The position numbers and the translations under genes are program-made. A DNA stretch of 64,000 nt from Coix lacryma-jobi var. lacryma-jobi. Its lineage: Eukaryota; Streptophyta; Magnoliopsida; Poales; Poaceae. How positions within the stretch are numbered: the stretch's first letter is position 1; every line of letters starts with the position of its first letter. A model generated the notes under the pieces. The model ran no database searches. It saw only the letters and a list, made by a program, of their open reading frames with translations, and was not told the origin of the DNA. Positions 12,107 to 22,783 of the stretch are shown in pieces. The DNA is taken from NCBI GenBank assembly GCA_009763385.1, contig CM019822.1, positions 14,465,950 through 14,529,949 of the forward strand, written 5' to 3'.

Positions 12107-13429
12107 TGTTGACGCTGGTTATCTATCAAAATTAGAGGATAAATAAATATAAAAAGGGCATGAATTCAATCACCAACAAAGGTTTAGGATTTTAATTGAC
12201 AATATTCCACGAGTTTTGGTGAATTATGATTTTGTAGGGACTAAACCAGGAAACCAGCGCTGATTGCTTCCCCTAGAAGGAAACCGACGGGAGATAACGC
12301 AACCACCATGTCAGGAAGTTTCTAGAAGACTCCAGGGGACACCAGAAGACACCAGGAGGTCGACCACCACGAGAGGATGAAAGGTGGGACCGACCGGTCC
12401 CACCATGAGACCGGTCGGTCTCCCCCCGTGCCCGCTGGCTTCCGTCTTCTGCAAGCTTCCTCCACCGAACCCTACGACTCATCTCCACCGTCCCTGAAGT
12501 CGGTTTGATCCAACGGCTGCGGTTGATCCCTCAGGGCTATATAAGCAGCCCTAAACCCCCCTCTCCAGGCATCTCCCTCTTCATTATTCATCTCCACATC
12601 AGAAAATAGGGTTACAATGTAGAAGTAGAGGTCCCGCTAGATGAATCTCTTCTAGTTCATCTAGAATTAGATCTAGTTCATCTAGTTGTAATCAAGAGCC
12701 AGCTATCAAGTAGAAGACTAGATACCCCTCAAGTAGTATTAGAACCTAGTCTTATTCTAGAACTAGAAGAGAGAGAGAGAGAGGAAGAGATCAAGAGGAA
12801 GCTCCGGCCTGTCGGATCAACTTCTTCATCTTGTACCTGTGGATTCAAGTTCTTCATCGACTTGCTTCAACGATTGTTTCGGTAATCAACATCTATATTT
12901 AAGTTTGAGCTATTGTTCTTATTATTCTTAAGGTTTATGACTCTCTTTTGAGTACTTTAATTCTAGTCATTCTAGAGTTAGAGTAGTTGGATAGTGTAAG
13001 CGTGGTGCTTAGACTTGATAGCTCATAAATGCCTCCTATAACGCCGGTAGTAGTGGTAGTTCGCAAGGGTGACTCTTATAGCCTTGTTGATTCTTCTATA
13101 GTCCACTTACCCGTGTGTAGGCTCGGTAGGATTATACATTTGCATAAAAGAATCATACTCTGTTTGTGACTTTTTATGGCAACTTCCCCATTAAGAATAA
13201 TATAAACATATCACTCTTAAGTTGGATTTAGATAACCTTAGTGATCCCCTCTATACTTTTAGTTTCTCCGTCCTTGTTAGTTACTCAGGGGTTATACACT
13301 TAAGACTCCACGCTATCCATTCCCTTGGGTTCGATATTAAAACTGGGTTACTCTGGTGAAGTGCTACATCAGTAGATCTTATCTGTGCGCTTGCGGATAA
13401 AGTAGAGTGTGCCTTAATTTATACCAACA
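12107..13429 (+). repeat. element A 3' LTR
   Basis: 1323 bp, TGTTGACGCTGG to TTATACCAACA. TATATAAG at 12538-12545. It is followed by ATGAT, the copy of the target site. Confidence 0.95.
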
Positions 13430-13434
13430 ATGAT

Positions 13435-14698
13435 GTTGTAGCTTATGCTCTTTCTGATCACTATTACATGTTGTGAGCTGAGCTATTTTTGAATGGTGAA
13501 CTTGCTTAATGAACATAAAACTTGAAAATGTTCACCATTGAGATTTGCAACTAGCATGTGTAGGATGTGTCGAGATCACTCGTGCTTTTCATATATGCTA
13601 GGTTGCTATGTCTCTAGTGTTGAGTCATTCACTTGCTTGGTCTGTTCATATCCTGTTTAAAATCTGAACCAAGTTAAGTGAATTGAAAAGATTGAGATGG
13701 GTTTGCTTGTTAGCACCTCACAGTTTCGAGACCGTTTCCCATTGCACTTTTGGGTTAAACTTGAGCTATGTAGTGTATGACCGAAACTGTTTGTTTTAAG
13801 CTTCTGATTGCTTCTGCATAGGCTTCGCACAGTTGGAAAGTTAGGCAATAACAAGCATTCAACCTCTCGCAGTCACATGCTATTTTCTAAACTTGTGTAA
13901 TTTCACCGTTGCAACTCCGATTAAAATCTGAAATCACAAGTATATGCCTAAATTGGTATCAGCATGATGATTGAACTGTGCTAGGGGTAGTTCACTTAGT
14001 ATACATGCTTAGCACATTTGACTTCCTGTCCATACATGTCTTGTGCAATTTTGATGGTGAATACCTTTTTCGGCTGAAAACTGCTCACATGTTCATATTT
14101 CATTCTTAGTGATCAGCTTGAGCCTTTGCTAGCATTCTGTGCATCTTTCTGAGTCATTGGATTTGAACTCTATAGAGCATCCTTGCACTCTTTTGACTAT
14201 ACTCCTAAAGCTCCTAACTTGCAGTTTGACTCATATGCATTTTGGAAGGGAAGAAGTCTGGGTGTTGGCACTTTTTGTTGGTGCATTTTCTGAGGGGGAG
14301 CCTTGTTTCTTGATGGTGCATTTTCAACTAAGGGGGAGAAAATTGCATTTCAAAACCCTCCATTTGTTTAGGGGGAGCCTTCCTGGTTGTTTGCAATATT
14401 CGAGGGGGAGTTTTTCTGCTTCCTGTTGGCCATAAGGCTTTGGTATCGAGCTTTCTTGCTAGTTGTGTTGAGCCTGTTCTACCTCTTCTTGAGGGCTAGC
14501 TTAGCTTTGCTTGGTTGCGTCGAGCCGTTGCCCATGTCTTTGGGGACCAAGTTGTTTCGCTCTTTCCACTTGACCTTCTTCGGCTTTGTTATGCTTTTGG
14601 GTCATTTGGTTGAGTTCTGTCCTCTCCTTCTTCCTTCTTTCTTCTACTCCGATATGATTTGTGTTGGTAGTTGACAATGCACTAATCAAGGGGGAGAT
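13435..14698 (+). other. copia 3' untranslated tract with five G-rich (PPT-like) motifs
   Basis: With 1807-1994 this forms the non-coding tract between the copia stop codon and the 3' LTR. I see no convincing ORF. The motif AGGGGGAG or a close variant occurs five times: near 14292, 14331, 14370, 14402 and 14688. Only the last sits directly against the LTR and would act as the plus-strand primer. Repeated upstream PPT-like motifs are a known habit of SIRE-type elements; whether the extra ones prime is not shown here. Confidence 0.7.
14688..14698 (+). other. copia polypurine tract
   Basis: The purine run AAGGGGGAGAT directly precedes the LTR start TGCGGATACATGG. This is the position expected for the plus-strand primer of reverse transcription. 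Confidence 0.75.
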
Positions 14699-15087
14699 TG
14701 CGGATACATGGGTGTATGCCGAGTCTCTGAGTGATGAGTGATTGTCAACTGGGATGATGCGCATGTTCTTTGGCTTGTGTTGTGCAGGTGTTGACCACGG
14801 ATGCAGTGATCAAAGGCGAGGTGAAGGTCAAGTAGAGACGTGCCGTGCCGATGGACCGAGAGTGGCGAAGGGCGGACGTGAGGCTTGGACTGAGGGACCA
14901 GAGGCCTGAGGATCAGCTGTGGTGGCTGGCAGCCTGGGACAGCGACGAGCGGAGACTTGCGGTCATGTGTTGCCTAAGTCATGGACTTGGGGACACGTGT
15001 CGGTGGATGGGGTGCACGGGCTGTGCATCCCATCTACGGCGTCGGTTTGGTGGTTGATCCAGAGAAAAACCATCGGGTGGACGGTTT

Positions 15088-15311
15088 CCAGGTTGGGGCC
15101 TCAAAACCTGGGTGCGGACGGTTTCCGAGTTTGGCCACAAAACTCAGGCTGAGGACGGTTTCCAGGTTTGGGCCTCAAAACCTGGGCGCTGCGGGTTTGC
15201 TGAGTTTGGGCCTCAAAACTCAGGCGCTGGTGGGCTGGTTTCCCGGTTTGGGCCTCAAAACCGGGGGTTGCCTGGAAAGGCTGGTTTCCCGGTTTGGGCC
15301 ACAAAACCGGG
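15088..15311 (+). repeat. array of six short inverted repeats in the copia LTR
   Basis: Six units start near 15088, 15125, 15162, 15200, 15242 and 15288, spaced 37-46 bp. Each has an arm, a loop of GGGCCTC or GGCCAC type, and the complementary arm. The arms differ between units but keep pairing: CCAGGTTT with AAACCTGG, CTGAGTTT with AAACTCAG, and CCCGGTTT with AAACCGGG. Unit 2 has one mismatch in its outer stem. Confidence 0.85.
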
Positions 15312-16100
15312 GGTGCAGAGCGAGGGCGGCACGTGGCGGCAATCGGGAGGTTGCGTCGAGGCAACGCTACGAGTTGTGCGGGTGTGGCCGTCGGATCCAC
15401 CTACCATCGAGTTGGTCCAGAATAACCTTAGGGATTAGCTGGTTCGCTCTGTAATTAGTTGAGGGGTAGAGTAGGAATAGAATTAGTATAAGTAGAGGGA
15501 GACACCCTCCTCCCATTCTTATCTCAGTCATTTGCTCTTTCATAGCTAGGGTTTCCTGCTCTCCCACTCCCCTGTTGTAGTAAACCTGAGATCCACAGAG
15601 TTGAGAACAATACCTCTGTGTCCGTAAGATTTTGAGGAACTGAGACCGTAATCTCACTGTTGTAGCGTGTGGTAGCCACACGGTTGCTAATTCGTGGTTG
15701 TGATTTGCGTTTCGTTCGTGTTCTTCGCGGAATCCTTTTCTCCATGATTTTCCCATCGCTTGATCTCTTTGCTCGGTTCATCTTTTGCAAATCCGTTTGA
15801 ACCAAGTTGTTCTAGATCGTGAGGCACTTCTTTCGACCGAAGGAATTCTCTTCTAACCTCACGGTCTAGGAGATCGATTGATTTTCGTTTCGGGTCAAGT
15901 ATTTCTCCCTTCCCCCGAAATTCTTCGATTCACCGATTTGGGGATAGGTTCGAGCCATGATCTCTTAGAGATAGCTCGCTATACTCCTTGTGACTCCTCT
16001 CACCAAGTTTGAACCCTAGAGGTTTTGTTTTGGGTGAGATCGAGTCGAATCGGTGAACGAGCAGCACAAAGTCGGGGTGACCGAACGCTCTCTGATCATC

Positions 16101-16363
16101 GACCGGACGCTCCTGGTGAGTCCGGTCGTTGAAGGCTGAGCAGAAACATCTTTCGCGTGATCGACCAGACTCTCTGTTTTCGCTAGGACCGGACGCACTG
16201 TGGTTACTGTTCACCTTGATTTTGAGTTGACCGGACGCTTAGTGTTGCGACCGGACGCTCTGGCTCCGTGAGTCCGGTCCAACTCAGAGAGCACCGAAAT
16301 CTGGTTTCGTCCGACCGAACGCGTCCGGTGCTCCCTGACCGGACGCAGGCCAGAGTCCGGTCA
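16101..16363 (+). repeat. cluster of GACCGGACGC repeats and partial inverses in the copia LTR
   Basis: The decamer GACCGGACGC (or one-base variants such as GACCGAACGC) recurs about six times, interleaved with its near-inverse GAGTCCGGTC. The alternation could form several hairpins. It lies downstream of the probable TATA box, so it would be in the transcript leader. Function unknown. Confidence 0.7.
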
Positions 16364-17927
16364 GTGAGGTTTTGCGCGTTTTCGTTCGCGACAAGTTCGT
16401 CTGTTGTCGGATTTAGTTTCCGTCTTTTGCGTTGAGTTTCTAGAGTTGTGTAGTGTCCCGCTATGCTTCTTGGAAGCATCCACCCGATATCTAGGGTCGT
16501 GGACACTAGCAAGCTCTAGGGTTTGCTTTTAGGGTTGATTTACGGGACAGTGGCAAAAAGTTTCCGAAAGGAATTTGGAAGCTCCCATTCACCCCCCTCT
16601 GGTCGCTTTCTGGTAGCATTCTCGGTCCTTCAGCCGTCCCCGGTCAAGGGCTCAGCGCTGGAGGGGGCGCTCGAGGCACCGGCCGGGGACGACAGGACGC
16701 CGGAAGACCCAGTGAGGGAGGAGAGGCTCGAGGGGCCGGCCGGGAATGAGGTGGAGGAGACGACCGGTCCCTCGGCCGGCGCGGAGGAGAGCTTGGAGAC
16801 GAGCCACCCCTCGAGCGATCCGCTACCGCTCGAGCCCCCGCCTCTACGCGATGCCGCACCGTCGCCTCGGGAGGGGACGGAGCAGCAGGGGGTTCCGCAG
16901 GAGGCGCGGTCGATCTTCAAGGAGGTGACCGAGCTCGTGGCGCAGGCAGAGAGGGCCTTCGTGGAGGAGGCGGACAAGTCTGCGCGGGTGGCGGCTACCC
17001 TCGTGAGGGCGGAGGGGGAGCTCTAGGAGCTCCGCGTTGAGCTGGGCCGGAACGCGTAGATGGCGGGCCGGCTCAACGACGCTCAGGCGAAGACCCAGGC
17101 GGCTCGAGATGAGGCCGCCCAAGCTAAGAGGGAGACCACCACCGCTCTGTCCGCGGTGGAGGCGTCGAGGAAGGAGGCTGCCGACGCCCGAAGTGAGGCC
17201 GCCACCGCCCGATCTGCAGCGGAGGCGGCGAGGAAGGAGGCTGCCGACGCCCGAAGCGAGGCCGCCACCGCCCGGTCTGCAGCGGAGGCGGCGAGGAAGG
17301 AGGCCGAGGAGGTCAAGAGCAAGGCCGCCACCGCCCTGGCTGCGGCGGAGGCAGCGCGGAAGGAGGCCCAGGAGGCCTTAACTGCCGTGCGCTCGAGGAT
17401 CCAAGGCCTCGAGATCGACATGGATCAGGCTCTCAACAGAGCTAATGACCTGTCGCTCAAGCTTGAGGTCGCTCGGCAGGAGGTGATCAAGAAGGATCTA
17501 GGCCTTGCGCAGACGGGCAAGCTAGTCGAGGAGCTTAAGGGCCAAAAACTTGACGTGTTGTCCCAAAAGCATACGCTCGAGCAGCGCGTCAGGGTCCTTA
17601 CCAGCGACTTTGACGCTTTGGGCGTGCGCTGCCAAGGTACTGTCGTAATCTTTAGGCTTTGTCTTGCTTTGATTTCGAGATTCTTGCCATGCTGTGGACT
17701 TACTCTTTTCTGTTTGTTGCACAGATCTGGAGAAGACCACCGAGGAGCTCTGCGAGACGAATCAGACTCTCGTGGAGCAACTCCAGGGTGAGACCATGGT
17801 GGCGGAGCGGGCGCGCGGCACCCTCGACAGGCTCTGCTCCACGTGGGGTGCCGACCCGGTGGCCACGGCAGAGGGCGTGGTGGCTCGAGGCGACGCCCTG
17901 GTCGATGCCCTGTGCTTCTTCGACGTG

Positions 17928-17997
17928 TGTTGACACTTACTAACGTCGCTACCAAGAGTAGAGATAAACTCTTCCCCGGCAATGGCGCCAGAAAGCT
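17928..17997 (-). repeat. PBS-containing 70-bp module at the LTR edge of S
   Basis: It contains CCCCGGCAATGGCGCCA, the complement of a tRNA-Asp PBS with one change, and ends AGCT directly before an inner LTR-like start TGTTGGGTATT (17998). The whole module is inside the TSD-bounded unit. Two homologous modules lie next to H at 58954-59098. Confidence 0.85.
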
Positions 17998-19346
17998 TGT
18001 TGGGTATTTTAAACGCACACAGAAAGATCCGCAAGCGCACGGATACCGATGTAGCTTTCACCCGAGAGTATTCCAGGGTATCGATTTCCACGGGGAACGT
18101 GAAGTGTGCTAGAAGAATTAAGAACGTCCAAGAAAAGAATGGTAATATGGGTAGAGAGAGATATAGGGTTTTCTAAGCGGGTCTATTTAATTAAAGGCTC
18201 ACTATAATTTACTTACTTCGGAGCAACAGTACCTTTCCGATTCTCAAAAAAGACTAGGAAAAGGGTAATCGGGAGAAGGCTGCCAAAAAGCTCTACGAAA
18301 ACACCAATCCTAACGTGGTGGATTATAACAATCTACAAAGCTGTCACCCCTGTAGCTACCACAACTATCCGGAGGATTGGGCGCAAACTTAGGTAAACCC
18401 TAGTCTAGACACCACGTCTACACTAACACTTACTACTCTAATTACATATGATAACTAGAGCACTCAATACGAGCGGAGATCCAGTAAATAAAATAAAGCA
18501 AGAACTGAAATTGAATATAATACTTAGAAGTAATAAATGAAGAACCTGGAGATTACTTGAAGACGAACCAGATGCTGCACCAATACAATGTCGAGGAAGA
18601 TCTGACAGATCCGGCTCCTCCTCAGCTCTCTCCTTCTCCTCTCTCTAATCCGATCTCTAATTACAACTAGATGAACTAGACATCTAGAACAAGAACTAGA
18701 ACTAGAACTAGATCTAATTCTAGATGAACTAGAAGAGATTCATCTAGAGGGACCTCTACTTCTAATTGAAACCCTAGTTTCTGATGTGGAGATGAATAAT
18801 GAAGATGGAGATGCCTGGAGAGGGGGTCTGGGTCTGGTTTTATAGCCCGGAGCATGGAACGTGAGCCCTTGGATCAAACCGACTTCGGGGACGGTGGAGA
18901 TGCATCCTAGGAGGCGGTGGAAGAAGGTTCCATAAGGCGGAGGCGAAATGGGCTCCATGGCCGACCGGTCGGTCTCCATGTGGGACCGGTCGGTCTGGCC
19001 CAGTGGGCCCATGTGGTGGGCCGCCTCGTGGTGTCTTCTGGTGTCTTCTAGATCCTTCTTTTGCACATTTCGTTGCGAAATTAATATCTTTTCATCCGGG
19101 ACTCCGAATATAGCAAATGATATGTTCGTTTCGATCATCTCGACGAGCCCTTCGCAATGGTGCACTCCAATTCATCACTTGAGATACTTTCATATGGTGA
19201 AATATTGATGTCCTACAAAATAAGTGAGAGCACCAAAACTCGTGGAACTTGTTAGTTTCAAACCCTACAACTATGCTTTGTAATTCATTTAGTGTCATTT
19301 CATGCAATAGTTTATGGTTAATTATGAGCATTAGTGAGCATCAACA
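17928..19346 (-). mobile_element. solo LTR S, related to the LTR of F
   Basis: A 1419-bp insertion in an exon of the G2 antisense gene, flanked by ACGTG (17923-17927 and 19347-19351). It runs TGTTGACACTTAC to GTGAGCATCAACA. The end AGTGAGCATCAACA is shared with H, the LTR of F. Orientation is minus: the TATA box is on the minus strand at about 18838-18844. The first 70 bp (17928-17997) hold a PBS-like module, which is unusual inside an LTR. There are no internal genes, so this is a solo LTR from LTR-LTR recombination. Confidence 0.88.
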
Positions 19347-19684
19347 ACGTGGCCACGCGGGACCGCATCAAGAGCGCTCTCCACCATGGCATAAAGCAGG
19401 CGCTCGCGGCCGTCCGCTCCAGCTTCCGCTACCCGGTCAACGTCGTCGCCAAGGGCTTCGTTGAGATCGAGGGGAAGGACGAAGAGTGGAACGATCGCCG
19501 CGTCAACAAGATCCTGGAGAAGGTGGAGAGGCCGGGGGCGGCGCTCGCAAAGCTCTTCGAGGAGGACGTGCTGCCTCCCGTTGCAGACAGTGGTGTAGAT
19601 GGCTCCCCTCCTCCTGGCCCGGACGTCGAGGTTGAGCCCGCAGCAGAAGATCTTGAGGAGGAGTTCCAGACTGATGAAGAATGA

Positions 19685-20234
19685 GGCCTGCGTGCCAAAT
19701 TTGGGCATCGAGGCCTTTGTAAAAATTCATGTCATGACTTATGGCCCGTCGAGGCCAACATATGCGTATGACTTATTTGTTTAAAGAAGTTGTTTTCTTT
19801 TCAAATTTATTCAATCATTTCTCTTAGTCGCTAGCTCGAGTTTCTACCGGCTTGGTCTATGTTCTTTCGATACGCGTCACGAGTTCCTCGAGGGGAGGCG
19901 TAGGTAGGGTACCGTAGCCCGGGGGCGTGGGTGGCCGTCTACGTCGACGCCCCCCTCCTCTTGGAGGCTCGAGGTATCTACGGACTTAGACGTTGCTAGT
20001 ACGCTCGAGATACGAATCGAGATAAGGGTCGAATTTTTTGAAAAGAAAAGCGCGTTTTTTCTGGAGTCTGGGGGGGTTCCCCCCTATCAGCCCCCGAGGG
20101 AGGCTCGACCCTGAGCAAGGCAGGGTCGAGGCTACCTTAAGTTGCTAAGTAAAATGAAAGACAGTGCATGAGTTTGTTCATTCATATTTGACGTGTTTGT
20201 ACAAAGCAACAAAATGTACAAGGCCTCGAGGCCT
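19685..20234. other. G2 intergenic stretch between antisense gene and integrase ends
   Basis: Non-coding spacer between two converging genes, homologous to 50048-50593 in G1. It contains several CTCGAG motifs and a short tract CTGGGGGGGTTCCCCCC near 20070. I see no gene in it. Confidence 0.7.
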
Positions 20235-21104
20235 TTAAGGGTAGAAGCGACATAGCTGAGATATGTTCCACGCATTCGCCAAGATCCTGCCTTGACCGTC
20301 ATAGAGCTTGTATGTTCCTGGCTTGAGCACCTCAGCTATGGTGTATGGGCCCTCCCATGGAGGGGTGAGCTTGTGGCGCCCTCGATTATCTTGCAGCCGT
20401 CGAAGCACGAGGTCCCCCACCGCCAGGTCCCTTTTGTGCACGTGCTTTTCGTGGTAGCGTCGAAGTGTTTGCTGGTAGCGCGCGGAGTTGATGAGCGCCA
20501 CGTCTCGAGCCTCCTCGAGCTGGTCCTTGGTGTTGGCGAGCCTCTCGTCGTTGGTTTGCTCGTTGTAGGCTCGAAGTCGAGGGGAGCCGTACTCGAGGTC
20601 CTTAGGCAAGACAGCCTCGGCGCCGTAGGTTAGGAAGAACGGAGTGAACCCGGTGGCTCGACTCGGCGTAGTCCTGAGGCCCCACAACACCGAGGGGAGC
20701 TCTGCAGCCCACCTCTTTCCAAAATTCTTGAGGGTCTTGAACAGCCTCGGCTTCAGCCCGTGGAGTATCATGTCGTTGTCGCGCTCGACCTGCCCGTTGC
20801 ATTGAGGGTATGCGACCGAGGCCCAGTTCACGCAGATGTTGTTGTCGTCGCAGAAGTTGGTGAACTTTTTGCCCGCGAATTGTGTGCCATTGTCGGTGAT
20901 GATGACGTTAGTCACCCCAAACCGGTACATGATGTCGGAGATGAACTCGACGGCCTTCTCGGAGGTGGGGTTGCCTATAGGTTTAGCCTCGTTGTACTTT
21001 TGAGCGATGTGGTTGAGCTTGAGGCCGTCGAACTTGTCTTCTAGCTTGCGCACTTCTCCGCAGTATGCTTCCATCTTGGGATCGATGCAGCTCGAGGCCT
21101 TCAT
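20235..21104 (-). pseudogene. G2 second RNase H C-part fused in frame to a truncated integrase
   Basis: The first ~40 codons continue the second RNase H (MKASSCIDPKMEAY to IAQKYNE). The reading then jumps straight to the middle of the integrase core (AKPIGNPTSEK). By comparison with G1, 729 bp (243 codons) are missing: the RNase H end, the integrase zinc-binding HHCC domain and the first catalytic Asp. The remaining core has the second Asp in TDNGTQF, but the position after GQVER reads DNDM where G1 has ADGM; the catalytic Glu (GQVE) is kept. The C-terminal domain is complete, from KRDLAVGDLVLRR to the end CRFYP. It cannot be an active integrase. The preceding codon is a TAG (21105-21107), where G1 has Gln. 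Confidence 0.88.
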
Positions 21105-22783
21105 GACCTAGTTGATGATGAGCTGTGAGTCCCCTCGAACGTCGAGGCGTCGAACCCCAAGCTCGAGGGCGATACGCAGCCCGTTGACGAGGGCCTCGTA
21201 CTCAGCGACGTTGTTGGAGGCGGGGAAGTGCAAGCGCAGCAGGTAGCGCATGTAGACTCCGAGGGGTGAGATGAAGAGCAAGCCTACGTCTGCCCCTGTC
21301 TTCATGAGGGACCCGTCGAAGTACATAGTCCAGAGCTCGGCTTGGATTTGTGCCAGCGGGAGCTGGGTGTCGGTCCATTCAGCAACGAAGTCCGCCAACG
21401 CTTGCGACTTGATGGCTTTTCGTGGAGCGTAGGTGATGGCCTCCCCCATCATCTCGGTAGACCACTTGGCGATGCGCCCCATGGCCTCCCGGTTGTTGAT
21501 CATCTCTCCGAGGGGGAAGGACGATACCACCGTCACGGGATGAGCGAGGAAATAATGCTGGAGCTTGCGCCTCGTGATGATGATGCCGTAGAGCAGCTTC
21601 TGGATGCGTGGGTACCGAACCTTGGCCTCGGAGAGCACCTCACTGATGAAGTACACCGGCCGTTGGACTGGTAGCGCACGACCCTCCTCGTGTCTCTCGA
21701 CGACTACGACCGCGCTGACCACCTGGGTGGTTGCGGCCACGTAGAAGAGGAGAGGCTCGGGGGGATCGTCACCCTGGGCTGGTCGTGGTGGCACGAGAAT
21801 TGGCGCGGAAGTCAGCAACCCCTTCAACTTTGTTAGGGCCTCCTCGGCTTTGACGGTCCACGCAAAGCGTTCCGTTTTCTTCAGCAGGCGGTAGAGGGGT
21901 AGCGCCTTTTCCCCTAGCCTCAAGATGAACCTGCTGAGAGCGGCTAGACAGCCTGTCACTTTCTGTACGCCCTTGAGGTCTCGAATTGGGCCCATCCTCG
22001 TGACTGCTGAGATCTTTTTGGGGTTGGCCTCGATCCCCCGTTGTGAGATAATGTAGCCAAGTAGCATGCCTCGAGGCACACCAAAGACACATTTCTCGGG
22101 GTTGAGTTTCACATTCTTGGCCCGGAGGCACTCGAACGTGGTCTCGAGATCGCTGATGAGGTCCCCGACTTTCTTGGTCTTAACCACGATGTCATCGACG
22201 TAAGCCTCGACGGTTTTGCCTATGTGTTCGCCAAAGACATGCTGCATACAACGCTGATATGTTGCACCGGCGTTTCGTAGGCCGAAGGGCATTGTAACAT
22301 AGCAATACATACCAAAAGGCGTAATAAAAGAGGTAGCGAGCTCGTCGGATTCTTTCATCTTAATCTGGTGGTAGCCGGAATACGCATCGAAAAATGAAAG
22401 TACTTCACACCCCGCAGTGGAATCGACAATCTGATCAATTCTAGGTAAAGGAAATAGAACTTTTGGATATGCTTTATTCAAACCAATGTAGTCTACACAC
22501 ATCCGCATTTTTCCATTTTTTTCCTAACTAGTACAGGGTTAGCTAGCCACTCCAGGTGAAATACCTCCTTGATGAATCCAGCTGCCAAAAGCTTGTGTAC
22601 CTCCTCGCCGATGATCCTACGCTTCTCCTCGTCGAAGCGGCGCAGGCGTTGCTTCACCGGTCTGGACCCGGCCTGGATCTCCAAGGCGTGCTCGGCGACT
22701 CCCCTCGGTATGCCTGGCATGTCCGAGGGGCTCCACACAAACATGTCGATGTTCGCGCGGAGAAAGTCGACGAGCACTGCTTC
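21105..22783 (-). pseudogene. G2 reverse transcriptase, RNase H and start of the second RNase H
   Basis: Ty3/gypsy pol, read right to left. The N-terminal piece (22777-22493) includes SDMPGIPRGVAEHAL and VRKK. A one-base loss in the A-rich run near 22518, compared with G1, shifts the frame. The main piece (22508-21108) has MRMCVDYIGLNKA, the fingers LPRIDQIVD, FLDAYSGYHQI-like FFDAYSGYHQI, MPFGLRNAGATYQ and the catalytic YVDD. The first RNase H has lost its DAS motif (reads VAATTQVV), usual in Tat elements. The second RNase H starts WTMYFDGS. It ends at a TAG at 21105-21107. It lies directly after a TAG at 22784-22786 shared with G1. Confidence 0.9.

Larger units (their letters stand above)
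1995..13429 (+). mobile_element. element A: non-autonomous Athila-like Ty3/gypsy LTR retrotransposon
   Basis: A complete insertion with two LTRs (1995-3340 and 12107-13429), a tRNA-Asp-type PBS, a PPT and the TSD ATGAT. Without D the internal part is about 5.5 kb. I find no reverse transcriptase, RNase H or integrase; the only recognisable coding piece is a protease-like fragment at 9596-9961. It would need an autonomous relative for mobility. The two LTRs differ by about 22 substitutions by eye (about 1.7%) plus length change of a GA microsatellite. The solo LTR L3 at 59134-60452 belongs to the same family, in opposite orientation. Confidence 0.92.
1..16632 (+). mobile_element. SIRE/Maximus-type Ty1/copia retrotransposon, 3' half, interrupted by element A
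   Basis: The segments 1-1994 and 13435-16632 are one copia element whose 5' part lies left of the window. In order it holds the end of the polyprotein, a long 3' untranslated tract with repeated G-rich motifs, a PPT and the 3' LTR. Element A splits it, and the 5-bp duplication ATGAT (1990-1994 and 13430-13434) marks that insertion. The right end falls inside the antisense gene of G2: the sequence after 16632 continues the reading found in the intact G1 homologue. The expected TSD of the copia element is GCCGT (16633-16637), whose partner is outside the window. The lineage call (SIRE/Maximus) rests on the long LTR, the G-rich 3' tract and the LTR-terminal C-rich run; it is inference. Confidence 0.85.
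14699..16632 (+). repeat. copia 3' LTR
   Basis: The LTR is about 1.93 kb, begins TGCGGATACA and ends CGGTCCTTCA. The end is set by where homology to the G1 antisense gene resumes. It includes a TATA-like TATAAG at 15487-15492, an array of short hairpins (15088-15311), a cluster of GACCGGACGC repeats (16101-16363) and the C-rich stretch CATTCACCCCCCTCT near the end that is common in SIRE-type LTRs. No second copy is in the window, so the boundaries rest on the PPT, TG..CA and the neighbouring G2 sequence. Confidence 0.8.
16638..19684 (+). pseudogene. G2 antisense gene, 3' part (coiled-coil protein), split by solo LTR S
   Basis: Homologue of the G1 antisense gene at 50594-54899, here on the plus strand because G2 is inverted. 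The part present encodes the acidic region (GDDRTPEDPVREERL), the segment ARSIFKEVTELVAQAERAF and a long alanine-rich coiled coil of repeated KEAADARSEAATARSAAEAAR units (about 17060-17400). A probable 88-bp intron lies at 17637-17724, from AAG|GTACTG to TTGCACAG|ATC, and is shared with G1. After S the frame resumes at about 19352 and ends at 19682-19684. Two CAG-to-TAG stops are visible at about 17024 and 17057. The N-terminal domain is missing because of the copia insertion. Function unknown. Confidence 0.8.

Noticed and set aside
17060..17400. Alanine/glutamate coiled-coil resembling a myosin- or LEA-like host protein
   Set aside because: The same coding sequence lies in G1 between element-specific features, so it is part of the Tat antisense gene, not a host gene.
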